Assembly (NCBI GenBank): GCA_002840245.1
Contig: PHAA01000007.1
Location: 62,001-126,000 of the forward strand
Length of the DNA: 64,000 nt
Source of the DNA: Firmicutes bacterium HGW-Firmicutes-15
Lineage (GTDB): Bacteria > Bacillota > Syntrophomonadia > Syntrophomonadales > Syntrophomonadaceae
Direction of reading: 5' to 3'
Below, piece by piece: positions 37,155 through 46,565 of the stretch. How positions within the stretch are numbered: the first letter of the stretch is position 1; each line of letters starts with the position of its first letter. The position numbers and the translations under genes were made by a program. The notes beneath the pieces were generated by a model. It saw only the letters and a list, made by a program, of their open reading frames with translations. It had not been told where the DNA came from and ran no database searches.

Positions 37155-37424
37155 ACACAAAAATCCCTCTGTTTGTAATAAGCAGAGGGATAAAATAATC
37201 TCTAACACAGGTTCCTGTGAGAGGGAGCCTGTTATTAGTATTTTGCAACCGGACAACAACTTCAGTACGCCCGACTACCTATCTCAAGAACCTTATATAC
37301 CAGTCAAGCAACTTTACGTACGCACCCCTGGCGGGTTCTACAAGAGCAAATGGATTAAAGATACAGTTATCATAAGACTAATTAACCTCTGCCAGACAGA
37401 GGTTCACAATTCCTATATCTCATT
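37155..37424 (-). ncRNA. Candidate structured non-coding RNA
   Basis: A strong promoter (37431-37459) and a terminator (37163-37191) delimit a transcript of about 270 bases without a plausible reading frame. It has an 8-bp hairpin near the 5' end (AACCTCTG/CAGAGGTT, 37384-37404), pairing between AGAACC and GGTTCT, and a CACAGG-TT-CCTGTG palindrome (37206-37219) just before the terminator that can pair in more than one way. I could not match it to 6S, tmRNA, RNase P, SRP or a T-box by eye. Confidence 0.5.
37163..37191 (-). terminator. Terminator of the RNA candidate
   Basis: Perfect 9-bp stem (37163-37171 with 37183-37191). On the minus strand it is followed by TTTTTGTGTTTT, a good Rho-independent tail, although no gene on that strand precedes it. 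Confidence 0.7.
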
Positions 37425-37430
37425 GTTGTT

Positions 37431-37459
37431 ATTGTAACAGATAAAAACGTTAATGTAAA
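37431..37459 (-). promoter_or_regulatory. Promoter of the RNA candidate
   Basis: TTTACA (37454-37459) and an extended -10, TG-T-TACAAT (hexamer 37431-37436), with a 17-base spacer on the minus strand. Transcription should begin near 37424. Confidence 0.6.
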
Positions 37460-37794
37460 CAATATATTTAGCTAATTAACATTTCTGGTGACAGCCATTC
37501 GACTATCCTCATTTATTCCATCATATACCATCCCCTATTTGCCTATAGCTGCAAACATAGGATATACCGTCCATTAGCTCCTTTTATAAACCATATCCAT
37601 TGCCAATGCCCATATTTACCAAAAGGTAGTACTCGTAATTAGTCGAATTATGGTATCAAGGGGGTAGAATAGTTTTTTTGGGAGGTAAAAATAAAAAAGT
37701 TTAGGTATGGTAAGTATCCCAGTTATATAGGCTTTTAACCAGCTTTAATCGCAATTTTGTAATAGAAACAAATGTTGGAAAGGTGTGTTTTATT

Positions 37795-38433
37795 TTGAAG
37801 AAAAAGATAATGATAGTTTTAATTACATGTCTCATGATCACCACCCTGGTTGGCCCTGCAATGGCAGATACATATTCGAGTTATAATTCTTTAAAAACCC
37901 ATAAAACCATAAATGTTGATTATAAGATAGTTACCCGCGACACTGCTTCATCCACTGCAGTCATCGCCATTCATGGCGGAACCATAGAACGAGAAACCGA
38001 TGAGATAGCCTCTGCGGTAGCCTCCCAGGGTGGGTATGATTTCTACAGCTTTATAGGTCTCAAATCCGGAGGCTCAACGCTTCACATTACTTCCACCAAT
38101 TTTAATGAACCTACAGCGCGCAACCTGGTAGCAAAATCCACCAAAACCCTGTCGATCCATGGCTGCGGTGGGACTAGTCAGGCAATAACCTACGTGGGTG
38201 GCCTCGATACAACCCTTGGCAACAAGGTTAAATCATCTCTGAAGGCGGCAGGGTTTAAAGTAGCGTCTGCCCCATCTAGCTTAGGTGGACAAGCCAGGAC
38301 AAATATATGTAACAGTAACAGCATCCATAAAGGAGTTCAGTTAGAACTAAGCTCAACCATGAGAACTCAATTAGCCAATAATGGCAAATCATTTGATCTC
38401 TATGTAACAACGCTGGCTAATGCTCTAAAATAA
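37795..38433 (+). CDS. Poly-gamma-glutamate hydrolase family protein (PghP-like)
   Basis: A 212-residue exported protein: signal peptide about 1-23 (ending GPAMA), then a DUF867/PghP domain. Probable zinc ligands are seen in AIHGGTIE-RETDEIA and LSIHGCGG; a late VQLELS segment fits the conserved glutamate. Phage PghP hydrolyses poly-gamma-glutamate capsules. A TTG at 37795 follows AAAGGTG by eight bases and gives a proper signal peptide; a GTG at 37783 is the alternative. No phage genes flank it. Confidence 0.85.
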   Translation: MKKKIMIVLITCLMITTLVGPAMADTYSSYNSLKTHKTINVDYKIVTRDTASSTAVIAIHGGTIERETDEIASAVASQGGYDFYSFIGLKSGGSTLHITSTNFNEPTARNLVAKSTKTLSIHGCGGTSQAITYVGGLDTTLGNKVKSSLKAAGFKVASAPSSLGGQARTNICNSNSIHKGVQLELSSTMRTQLANNGKSFDLYVTTLANALK

Positions 38434-38463
38434 TAAATGTATTGGGGAAAGAATACTATAAGA

Positions 38464-38485
38464 GAGGCCTGCTGATGCAGGCCTC
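38464..38485. terminator. Hairpin between convergent genes
   Basis: A perfect 9-bp stem GAGGCCTGC/GCAGGCCTC with a TGAT loop, 31 bases past the hydrolase stop and 43 before the asnS stop on the other strand. It could end both transcripts; T tails are weak. Confidence 0.5.
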
Positions 38486-38527
38486 CAACTCCAATAAAAT
38501 TTCGCGCTAGACCGTCTGGTAGATCTG

Positions 38528-39922
38528 CTAAAACTCACAGGATTTTACTGTTCTAGGAAATGGCACAACATCTCTTATGTTACTTACCCCGGTAACGTAC
38601 ATAACCAGCCTTTCAAAACCCAGTCCAAATCCGGCATGCTTGACACCACCATATTTTCTTAGGTCCAAATACCAGCATAGCTCCTTTTTATCCATCCCTA
38701 GTTCTTCCATTCTTTGCTCTAATACATCGGCTCTTTCTTCTCGTTGACTTCCCCCTATTAATTCGCCAACTCCTGGCACCAACAAATCCATAGCTGCAAC
38801 CGTTTTCCCATCATCATTCTGCCGCATGTAAAATGCTTTAATCCCTTGGGGATAGTCAGTTACAAACACGGGTTTGGCATATACTTTTTCGGTAAGATAT
38901 CTTTCGTGCTCAGTTTGCAGGTCATTGCCCCATGTCACAGGATAATCAAACTGCTGTCCAGATTCGATAAGAATTTCTACCGCTTTTGTATAGCTTAAAT
39001 GCATAAACTCTGACTCAACAACGTTTTTCAGTCTATCCCTAAGGCCTTTATCAACGAATACGTTGAAGAATTCCATCTCCTCTTGGGCGTTTTCCAGGAT
39101 ATAAGCTATTACGTATTTCACCATATCTTCAGCCAGTTTCATATCATCCTGTAAATCTGCAAATGCGATTTCAGGCTCAATCATCCAGAACTCTGCTGCA
39201 TGTCGGGCTGTATTTGAATTTTCAGCTCTGAATGTTGGCCCAAATGTATAAACGTCTCTAAATGCCAGCGCAAAAGCTTCAGCTTCTAATTGACCACTCA
39301 CCGTCAAATTGGTTCTTCGTCCGAAAAAGTCCTCCGAAAAATTCACTTCGCCTGTTTCCACAACAGGCGGACTCTGGGGATCAAACGTGGTTACCCTGAA
39401 CATTTCACCAGCGCCTTCGGCATCACTAGCTGTTATTATGGGTGTGTGCACATATACAAACCCCTTTTCTTGAAAGAACTTGTGAATTGCCCAGGCAAGC
39501 ATCGAACGAACTCTAAAAACAGCTGCAAACAAGTTGGTTCGCGGACGTAAATGGGCTACCTCTCTTAGGAACTCTCTAGTATGTCGCTTCGGCTGAATGG
39601 GATAATCTTCGAGAGAATCACCTTCCATTACTACTTCTGCTGCTTTTATTTCAAAGGGTTGTTTACCCTGCGGGGTTTCAACAACTTTTCCTGAGATTCT
39701 TAGTGCACAACCCACTCTAAACCTGGCCACTTGCTCAAAATTTTGCAGTGATTCCTTTTCGTATACGATTTGAATCGTGTTAAAATGCGTTCCATCATTT
39801 AAAGCTATAAAACCGAAGGATTTTTGGTCACGGTTAGTTCTAATCCATCCGCTCAGTTCTACATCTTGATCTGCATATCTCTTAGTGTCCCTTACTAGCT
39901 GCCTAACCACTACCTTTTCCAA
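38528..39922 (-). CDS. asnS: Asparaginyl-tRNA synthetase
   Basis: A 464-residue class IIb synthetase. An OB-fold anticodon-binding domain (1-110, [18 protein letters not shown]) precedes the catalytic core with [19 protein letters not shown] (motif 2 region) and [15 protein letters not shown] (motif 3). These details and length fit AsnRS rather than AspRS. The start is a TTG at 39922 behind GGAG, matching the usual family N terminus; the longer frame to 40039 lacks a ribosome site. Its leader overlaps that of the divergent permease. Confidence 0.95.
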   Translation of the reverse strand: MEKVVVRQLVRDTKRYADQDVELSGWIRTNRDQKSFGFIALNDGTHFNTIQIVYEKESLQNFEQVARFRVGCALRISGKVVETPQGKQPFEIKAAEVVMEGDSLEDYPIQPKRHTREFLREVAHLRPRTNLFAAVFRVRSMLAWAIHKFFQEKGFVYVHTPIITASDAEGAGEMFRVTTFDPQSPPVVETGEVNFSEDFFGRRTNLTVSGQLEAEAFALAFRDVYTFGPTFRAENSNTARHAAEFWMIEPEIAFADLQDDMKLAEDMVKYVIAYILENAQEEMEFFNVFVDKGLRDRLKNVVESEFMHLSYTKAVEILIESGQQFDYPVTWGNDLQTEHERYLTEKVYAKPVFVTDYPQGIKAFYMRQNDDGKTVAAMDLLVPGVGELIGGSQREERADVLEQRMEELGMDKKELCWYLDLRKYGGVKHAGFGLGFERLVMYVTGVSNIRDVVPFPRTVKSCEF

Positions 39923-40057
39923 AACTTTATTCTCCTTTCTATTACCACTTTCAACCTTAAGTATAATTATACCCATATTGCCATGGATAGAAGCATATTT
40001 TATAACTTCTTGGTGGCATACTATGAAAGCAAAAATCATATGCAGGAGGAAAACCCT

Positions 40058-41449
40058 ATGCAGAAAAACGGACTATCAGCTTTTCAACTCACTATGCTTG
40101 CCCTGGGCACTGTCGTTGGTGGCTCATTTTTTCTTGGCTCAGCTATCGCTATTAAGGCTGCCGGACCTTCCATTATTATAGGTTTTATAGTAGGTGGTAT
40201 AATGGTGTATTTTATACTCAGTGCCCTATCAGAAATGACGGTCGCGAATCCCGATTCTGGTTCTTTTCGAACCTATGCTGCGGAAGCCTATGGACCTTGT
40301 ATGGGATTTTTAGTAGGCTGGGTGTATTGGACTGGTCTGGTACTGGCCATGTCCAGTGAAGCTACAGCCGCTTCGTTTTTTATTGAATCGTGGTTTCCCT
40401 ATCTATCGTTGCCTCTATTATCAATTGGTATAGTAATTGCCATAACTCTATTAAATTTATTGGGAGCTAGTTTGGTAACCCGATTAGAAAGCACTCTGGC
40501 TAGCGTAAAATTGCTCGCCATTCTGGCCTTCATAGTACTTGCCGTAGTTCTGGTATTCGGTTTTTTGCCAGCCAGAACTCCAATTGGCTTGGGGGCAGTT
40601 CGAAATGCCGTCTTTTTTCCAAATGGTATTGGCGGGCTGGCAGGCAGTATGTTAATCGTAATATTTAGCTATGCCGGTTTTGAAATTATTGGTTTAGCAG
40701 CTTCTGAAGCCCGAGACCCGCAGAAAACTATACCCCAGGCCATAAAAGCAACGGTCATCTCTCTGGTTGTATTGTACATTTCCGTCATTTCTTTGATGTT
40801 GCCACTTATCTCTACCCAAAGTCTATTACCCAAGATCAGCCCAATGGTGTCAGCCTTGAATTTTCGAGGATTAGGAGTAGCTGCCGGATTAGTGAACTTT
40901 GTATTGGTAACAGCTATCCTATCTACAATGCTGGCAGCTACCTTTGGCCTAGGCAGAATGCTTCGCTCTCTCGCGGATAGTGGAGATGCACCAGGTTTTT
41001 TAATTGACCGGGGCGATGTGCCTCTACGAGGTATTATATTTTCCGGTATCGCTATGTTGCTTTGTGTAAGCATGTCGTACGTGCTGCCTAACAGCATTTA
41101 TATTTTTCTGCTTAGTTCCGGAGGATTTTCTCTGCTTTTGGCTTATCTGGTAATCATGTTAACCCATCTGAAATTCCGTAAACGTTGTGGCTGTCCGCCT
41201 CAGGGACACTGTCAGTTAAATGGTTTTCCTTATACCACCTGGACTGCCGTCATTAGCTTGATAATCGTAATTGTAACCATGCCCTTGATCCCCGGGCAAG
41301 GTGCGGGTCTGTTTGCTGGCCTATTGCTGCTCGGTGTCTATACTCTGTTCTATTATATATTCCGTTTATCTCCCCTCCGTACGGTGCCTGCAGCAAAACC
41401 AATGCAAAATGAAGGGAATCAGGAGAATCCAAGCTCAGACGGGCAATGA
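40058..41449 (+). CDS. APC-family amino acid permease
   Basis: A 463-residue integral membrane protein with about 12 helices. The N-terminal [19 protein letters not shown] matches the helix-1 substrate motif of APC amino acid transporters, and [20 protein letters not shown] is the family's conserved helix-6/loop block. The substrate is not predictable. ATG at 40058 follows GGAGG. Its last 31 bases overlap the end of the convergent AAA+ gene. Confidence 0.9.
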   Translation: MQKNGLSAFQLTMLALGTVVGGSFFLGSAIAIKAAGPSIIIGFIVGGIMVYFILSALSEMTVANPDSGSFRTYAAEAYGPCMGFLVGWVYWTGLVLAMSSEATAASFFIESWFPYLSLPLLSIGIVIAITLLNLLGASLVTRLESTLASVKLLAILAFIVLAVVLVFGFLPARTPIGLGAVRNAVFFPNGIGGLAGSMLIVIFSYAGFEIIGLAASEARDPQKTIPQAIKATVISLVVLYISVISLMLPLISTQSLLPKISPMVSALNFRGLGVAAGLVNFVLVTAILSTMLAATFGLGRMLRSLADSGDAPGFLIDRGDVPLRGIIFSGIAMLLCVSMSYVLPNSIYIFLLSSGGFSLLLAYLVIMLTHLKFRKRCGCPPQGHCQLNGFPYTTWTAVISLIIVIVTMPLIPGQGAGLFAGLLLLGVYTLFYYIFRLSPLRTVPAAKPMQNEGNQENPSSDGQ

Positions 41450-44205
41450 AAATTCTTATATCGTATTTCACCACATATTTCTTCAATCTCAATACTCAAT
41501 GAATCTACTTTATAGTTATTTGCCCGTATATGACAAATTGGCTTATTGATTTTTTCAGCCCTATCCACAATATGGGCTGTAACCGAGCTATCCTGATGAT
41601 CATTACCGTCCCAGACCACGATTAAGATGTCACTGTGCTCGGCTATAAAATAACCAGCTTTAAGATAGGCTAACTTTCGCGTTGGGGAGGGAGGCATTTC
41701 AATTATTTCTAGAGCCCTTTGCGACAACCAATATATTAATTCTTGTCGCAGTTCAGCCCCCTGACTGTCAATCCTATAGTCATTAGATGGACCAAAATCA
41801 TTTATATATTCGTTCTGAGGAACCGGCAATACAGCAATCAGTCGTGAAGTCTCCCTTTTCAGTAGTTGACGAGCAACTAGACGATCAGCACCTGCCGCCA
41901 GTGGCGAGAAAACCGTAAGATAATGTTTCGAGTACTTCTGTTCAATAAACTTGATTACTTCATTAACTGCCTGCTCTAATTTATCTATTTGTTTGGGATC
42001 TAAATTGGTATGTCCTGTAATTCCAATCCTAAGCATTTCCCGGTGTCCCATATAGGTTAAAGCATTAAATTCTTTTACATTTACGTGCATCTCAATAATA
42101 TTATCCGGGGGTAGACTTGATAATTCGTATTTTCGTTTATCAGCAAGACTACTCATTTTAATCAGGTTCTCCATAGAGCGTGCACCATGATAATATTTTG
42201 TCACCCGTAAAAAAGCGTCCAGGACACCTGCCTCTATTTCAAATTGATCATTTGTCCTAATTTGAGGTGCATTTGTTTCAAGGTATTGTCTTAGAATAAA
42301 TGCCCTGCGGATCATGTAAAGTCTATCTTCTACAGTATTAGGGTTGCCATTAATACCTCTAATGTTTATATAAGCACGCAGGCGACTTATAAAATCAGGC
42401 TTTTTAGCAGTTCGATCCTCTAGATTGTTGCCAGTTTGAAACTCTTCAAATGAATGTCTGGTCGCACCAGCAAAGACGTAGATCCCCCCCCCTAGAGGAT
42501 GGGATGTTCCCTTATCGGTAAATTCACCATCCTGCATAGGCGCTAAAAAATTCCGTAACCATCCTAATGGACGACTTTCACACGGGTTATCAAATTCATC
42601 CCAAAACACAAGTGGCATTTTGCCTTTAAGATTCAGGTCGCGAATCTGATGAAAAGCGGTTTGCAGTTCATCGGCAGATTCGAATTGAGATAGGTTAAAG
42701 GTGAGTTGAGCATCTTCGCCAATTCCGAGTCCTTTGGCAATTTCCTTGACCACAAATGATTTTCCCGATCCAGGAGGGCCAAATACAGCCACACAGAGAG
42801 GGGTCTCGGGATTTTTCAGCTCCAGGTAATCCTTCATGGCATTGTTTACGCTTCGAACCCCTTCAATTTCCTGCCGATCTGCACTGGACCAGGCACCAAT
42901 CGTTTCGACCGGAACATCTGGCAATGCTGCCAGTGGTCCTTTAACCACAGTATTCCTGGCACATTCGTTTACTGCTCTCTGGGGATCTTGCAAAACATCA
43001 TTATTTATCTGATTTTTCAACAATTTTTCTTCTAGAATTGTCCAATGATCCTTATCCTCTTTATTGATCAACTCATCATTTCCCGAACTAAAGCATCCTA
43101 GGTCACCAATTTGTTTATATAGGATATTTTCCGTGCTATCTTCTAATGATCTAATCTCACTATACGAATTAGCTATAGCTTTAGTAGGAAACTGCAGATA
43201 TTTATGATCATCTTGCTCCACCACTTCATACCCTTCTACGTGGAGTTTGCGAGCCAATTTAACACCTATAAAGGTAGCTTCAATCCAATTAACTCGTTCT
43301 GGGTCTTCAGCCCAGGCAGTCGCAAGAGCACCTAATAAACAGGCATGGTAGCCCATCATTTGACCGGGGAACTGACTGGCAAAGTCTCCTTCCTGACCGC
43401 TGCGGTCGAAAATTATGGTGCACTTATCTTTCTCAACGATTACAGCACCACTGGCACCAATGGTCACAATTACTTGTTTATACTTCATGGTTTTTCCCTG
43501 TTGGTCAACAAATGGACACTTCGAACTTAGCACCGCAGCAACGACTTCCTCCAACATTCTTTCCCATGATAATGATATACCTATCTTTACAGCGCAGGAT
43601 CGCAAGTCGCTTAAAGTAGTTACTATTGTAGTTCTATGGGCTAAACCTAACTCTATTATCCTGTCAAGTAGAGGATTCTCCTTGCTATCGTTATATTGAC
43701 CTAGCTTGAGTATAATATCGTGCGGAAGGTTATCTCTGGAAAGAGCCGATAAAACCTCAGGCCATCCCTCTTTACAATTCCGAAAACCCAGGCCACTATC
43801 CTGAATCACTAATAAATCAGGGTTCCCATAAAGCTTGGCAGAAGGGTAATCCCAGAATCCCGGCTCAAATTCATGCCATTTTTCTAAGCGAAATGAACTG
43901 TACTGAAATCCTGGATTAACGTATTCCTTCCATACTGTCCAAGAAGTTGTTATCCGGTTATCTTTTGGACGGTTTAGCAGTTCCTCATCGAGCATTGCTC
44001 CCTCAACCCTGGCTTTTTCGGCAGATATCATTTCATTTAACAACTGAAGAACCATGGCGGAACCGCCTGGCTTTGAACTTAGTCGAACCTTGAAATCTTC
44101 CTTTTGTTGTTTCCAGTAATATACCCCGCCCCTTACTATGATATCTTCGTTATGAATTCTAAACCAATCTACAGTTGGATCGCCACACATTTGTATGAGG
44201 TTCAT
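41419..44205 (-). CDS. PfkB-like / AAA+ ATPase / SLOG-like fusion protein
   Basis: A 928-residue soluble protein of three parts. Residues 1-345 resemble a PfkB/ribokinase-fold sugar kinase (GGSA at 48-50, LLVIQDSGLGF at 131-141, VTIGASGAVIVE at 247-258), though catalytic residues are not clearly conserved. Residues 440-700 are an AAA+ module: Walker A GPPGSGKS 476-483, Walker B LVFWDEFD 532-539, sensor 1 FAGAT near 580, Arg-rich SRLRAY near 607, sensor 2 GARS near 675. Residues 722-895 are a Rossmann domain like SLOG/YpsA nucleotide sensors (IGITGHTNL, FSPLAAGADRLVA, DILIVVWDG). GGGGG precedes the ATG. A sensing or defence ATPase is inferred; no partner gene is evident. Confidence 0.85.
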   Translation of the reverse strand: MNLIQMCGDPTVDWFRIHNEDIIVRGGVYYWKQQKEDFKVRLSSKPGGSAMVLQLLNEMISAEKARVEGAMLDEELLNRPKDNRITTSWTVWKEYVNPGFQYSSFRLEKWHEFEPGFWDYPSAKLYGNPDLLVIQDSGLGFRNCKEGWPEVLSALSRDNLPHDIILKLGQYNDSKENPLLDRIIELGLAHRTTIVTTLSDLRSCAVKIGISLSWERMLEEVVAAVLSSKCPFVDQQGKTMKYKQVIVTIGASGAVIVEKDKCTIIFDRSGQEGDFASQFPGQMMGYHACLLGALATAWAEDPERVNWIEATFIGVKLARKLHVEGYEVVEQDDHKYLQFPTKAIANSYSEIRSLEDSTENILYKQIGDLGCFSSGNDELINKEDKDHWTILEEKLLKNQINNDVLQDPQRAVNECARNTVVKGPLAALPDVPVETIGAWSSADRQEIEGVRSVNNAMKDYLELKNPETPLCVAVFGPPGSGKSFVVKEIAKGLGIGEDAQLTFNLSQFESADELQTAFHQIRDLNLKGKMPLVFWDEFDNPCESRPLGWLRNFLAPMQDGEFTDKGTSHPLGGGIYVFAGATRHSFEEFQTGNNLEDRTAKKPDFISRLRAYINIRGINGNPNTVEDRLYMIRRAFILRQYLETNAPQIRTNDQFEIEAGVLDAFLRVTKYYHGARSMENLIKMSSLADKRKYELSSLPPDNIIEMHVNVKEFNALTYMGHREMLRIGITGHTNLDPKQIDKLEQAVNEVIKFIEQKYSKHYLTVFSPLAAGADRLVARQLLKRETSRLIAVLPVPQNEYINDFGPSNDYRIDSQGAELRQELIYWLSQRALEIIEMPPSPTRKLAYLKAGYFIAEHSDILIVVWDGNDHQDSSVTAHIVDRAEKINKPICHIRANNYKVDSLSIEIEEICGEIRYKNFHCPSELGFS

Positions 44206-44546
44206 TTATTTTGCCCCCTTTTAAAAGTTGTGAAAAAACGAAACCCCTGTTGATTTGGAACTTACTTTGTTCCCCAACAAGGATCTAGTATCGTGAATGC
44301 CCCGTTACCATATGCTTACTATTCTAAACTAGATTTGCCTGTATTGATACTAGACTGAGGTAATTATTAGGGGAATTTCCTATCATCCGAAAATTGGGTG
44401 AAGCCTTTTTATACAACAAATATCATGTATTTAATAGCTAAAAAGAATATCTTTCACTTTAGTGCCATTAACTGGAACCCTCAATAACGCCAAATGAATA
44501 CTATGTAAGGAAGCAAAGCAACACATTATTAAAGGAGGATGATTAT
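44206..44546. other. Divergent intergenic region
   Basis: A 340-base A+T-rich stretch between the fusion-protein gene and the lactonase-type gene. It must hold both promoters. I see no gene, clear hairpin or repeat. Confidence 0.55.
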
Positions 44547-45611
44547 ATGTGTCATCATAAAAAGAGGCTCAGAGGCTTCGTTTTTGCCATGACTAATACA
44601 TCTGAAACTAATGAAGTCATTGTTTTTCGCCGGGGTAAAAACGGGATACTCACCCGTCTGAACGCCTACGATACGGGTGGCAGTGGCACTGGCACGGAGA
44701 TAGTTGATCCACTCACATCACAAGGATCACTAATTTTGTCGCGTGATGGCCGCTTCCTTTTCGCCGTGAACGCTGGCAGTAACAGCATCAGCAGTTTCCG
44801 TGTGAACAAGTACGGCGTTCTTACTTTAGTTGACGTTGAGCCCTCTGGTGGCATCAAGCCTAACAGCCTGGCAAATTTCCACAATCTCCTTTATGTCACA
44901 AATGCAGGCAACGCTACCAACGCTTCCAATGTCACAGGGTTCAACTTGAACTCGGACGGCAGTCTCACACCGATTATTGGTTCAACCGAACCGCTGAGTA
45001 CCGCTAACGCCCAACCAGCATGTATTGTCTTTAGTCCACGCGGGCACAAGCTAGTTGTCTCCGAGCTTAATAACAACGTCCTCAGCGTATTCCTCGTCAA
45101 TGGGGACGGCACCCTCACCGGGCCAATCGTCAACAACTCAAATGGTGGGGGTCCGTTCGGTTCTGTTTTCCTTTCCAAAGGTTTCTTGCTGGTTTCGGAG
45201 GTAGGTCCCAATGCGTTGTCATCTTACATCGCCAATGTGTATGGAACGCTTAATGTCATTAGCGGTTCGGTCCTAAATGGCCAAAGTGCAACCTGCTGGG
45301 TTGCTTCCAGTAAGAATGAACGCTTTGCCTATACTTCTAATGCCGGCAACGACACAATAACCATCTATCGCATTAAAAAGTATGGAAGACTGGCCGTTGT
45401 AGCAAGCGTGCCGAGCACTCCTGAGGGAACAGCGGCGCCGATTGATAACGGAGTAAGCAGGGACGGTCGAAACTTGTATGTCTTGAACGGGAATGAAGGT
45501 TCGATCAGTGTGTTTCGTATCAGGAAGAGTGGTTTGTTCCTCAAACTGATACAAGTATTTGAGGATACCGGGCTGCCGGAAGTGGGTGCTCAGGGTCTGT
45601 CTGTGCGCTGA
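44547..45611 (+). CDS. Lactonase-type seven-bladed beta-propeller protein
   Basis: A 354-residue protein built of repeated blades of about 45-50 residues, each with patterns like GRFLFAVNAGSNSISSFRV and ERFAYTSNAGNDTITIYRI. This is the layout of the 6-phosphogluconolactonase/Lactonase family propellers. There is no signal peptide, and the N terminus begins MCHHKK. Whether it has lactonase activity is not known. AAAGGAGG precedes the ATG, and a strong hairpin follows the gene. Confidence 0.82.
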   Translation: MCHHKKRLRGFVFAMTNTSETNEVIVFRRGKNGILTRLNAYDTGGSGTGTEIVDPLTSQGSLILSRDGRFLFAVNAGSNSISSFRVNKYGVLTLVDVEPSGGIKPNSLANFHNLLYVTNAGNATNASNVTGFNLNSDGSLTPIIGSTEPLSTANAQPACIVFSPRGHKLVVSELNNNVLSVFLVNGDGTLTGPIVNNSNGGGPFGSVFLSKGFLLVSEVGPNALSSYIANVYGTLNVISGSVLNGQSATCWVASSKNERFAYTSNAGNDTITIYRIKKYGRLAVVASVPSTPEGTAAPIDNGVSRDGRNLYVLNGNEGSISVFRIRKSGLFLKLIQVFEDTGLPEVGAQGLSVR

Positions 45612-45680
45612 TCCTCATATTTGTAATTATCCATTAAACGCTAAAGCTTCTCAAGTTTATAGTCACAGATTAATAAGGAC

Positions 45681-45716
45681 GGACGGTTCCTTAAATGTTT
45701 TATTTAGGAACCGTCC
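45681..45716 (+). terminator. Terminator of the propeller gene
   Basis: A near-perfect stem of about 15 bp (GGACGGTTCC... with ...GGAACCGTCC, one bulged T) followed by TTTGCTTTCC on the plus strand, 70 bases past the stop codon. Confidence 0.75.
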
Positions 45717-45800
45717 TTTGCTTTCCCTATATATTTATGGATAATTACCAATCAATTTGTGTCAGTCATTAACGTTCAATCTGCGATTCATATATAGGTA

Positions 45801-46310
45801 TTAATGAACCCTTACATCTTTGGCACCGTGATTTCTTAAAATAGAAGCAACTGTGTCAGTTTTGTCGTCATTAGCCTTAAGAATCACTACCGTATTGCCT
45901 TCCTTAATCTTGGTTTCATAGAAGTCACTGCGCTCCTTGGGTATACCGTAATCAACCAATGCTCCTGCAACACCGCCAGTTACAGCGCCACCCAGGGCAG
46001 CAGCTAAAGGTCCCATGGCAACGATTGGTCCTATCCCTGGAATTAATAGAGCTGCGGTGCCTAAAGCCCCTAAAGCTCCGGCGCCTAGACCTAATCCTGC
46101 TATTCCGCCTATAGTTCCACCTGTCATCGTGCCATTGGAGAGGTTCTGTTTTCCACTCATGCCATTGTTGTCTTTGCCTTTACTACCTTCTTTTCCACCA
46201 TTCTCGTTTCCTAGAATGGAAATCTCATTAAACCCCTTCTCTTTTAGTTCATTTGTTGCTTGCCCTGCTTGCCTGCTATCTTCAAAATAGCCGATTACCT
46301 TTTTTCCCAT
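45801..46310 (-). CDS. General stress protein 17M-like (YflT family)
   Basis: A 169-residue protein: an N-terminal YflT/GsiB-type region (VIGYFEDSRQAGQATNEL), a Gly/Lys-rich linker, a long Gly/Ala zipper (about 65-120) probably inserting in or lying on the membrane, and a C-terminal region resembling the first. The layout matches heat-induced stress proteins. ATG at 46310 follows GGAGG by eight bases. Function in the cell is not defined. Confidence 0.78.
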   Translation of the reverse strand: MGKKVIGYFEDSRQAGQATNELKEKGFNEISILGNENGGKEGSKGKDNNGMSGKQNLSNGTMTGGTIGGIAGLGLGAGALGALGTAALLIPGIGPIVAMGPLAAALGGAVTGGVAGALVDYGIPKERSDFYETKIKEGNTVVILKANDDKTDTVASILRNHGAKDVRVH

Positions 46311-46404
46311 TATTTCAACCTCCAACAATTATTCCATTAATAATATTTGCGTTCAAACCAAAAACTATTATTGAAATATTTTCATTTACAGCTAGGTCCA
46401 AGGA

Positions 46405-46448
46405 AAACAGAAGACCGTCCCCATCGCGATGAGGACGGTCTTCTGTTT
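46405..46448 (-). terminator. Terminator of the PrsA-like gene
   Basis: A perfect 16-bp stem (46405-46420 with 46433-46448) whose 12-base loop itself contains CATCG/CGATG. On the minus strand TTTTCCTTGG follows. It lies about 120 bases past the foldase stop codon. Confidence 0.75.
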
Positions 46449-46565
46449 AATAATTAGATTGAGGATAACTCAATGGTAACACTGTGTTCCAAACCATTCT
46501 ATTACCACTAGTGCCGAATCTGCACCACAATGTTATCGGAATTTCTAATTCTATTCCCCCACATA

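Larger units (their letters stand above)
36903..37794. other. Intergenic region with an RNA candidate and a pseudogene
   Basis: The largest gap. It holds a decayed DUF362 gene (36948-37126, minus), a promoter-to-terminator structured RNA candidate (about 37155-37424, minus) and about 330 bases of A+T-rich DNA before the poly-gamma-glutamate hydrolase gene. Confidence 0.6.

Noticed and set aside
36963-37178. 71-residue plus-strand frame
   Set aside because: Shadow of the DUF362 remnant on the other strand.
37155-37424. Known housekeeping RNA (tmRNA, RNase P, SRP RNA, T-box)
   Set aside because: The conserved core sequences of these RNAs are not present; 6S could not be confirmed by eye.
37243-37437. 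64-residue plus-strand frame
   Set aside because: Covers the RNA candidate in antisense; no ribosome site.
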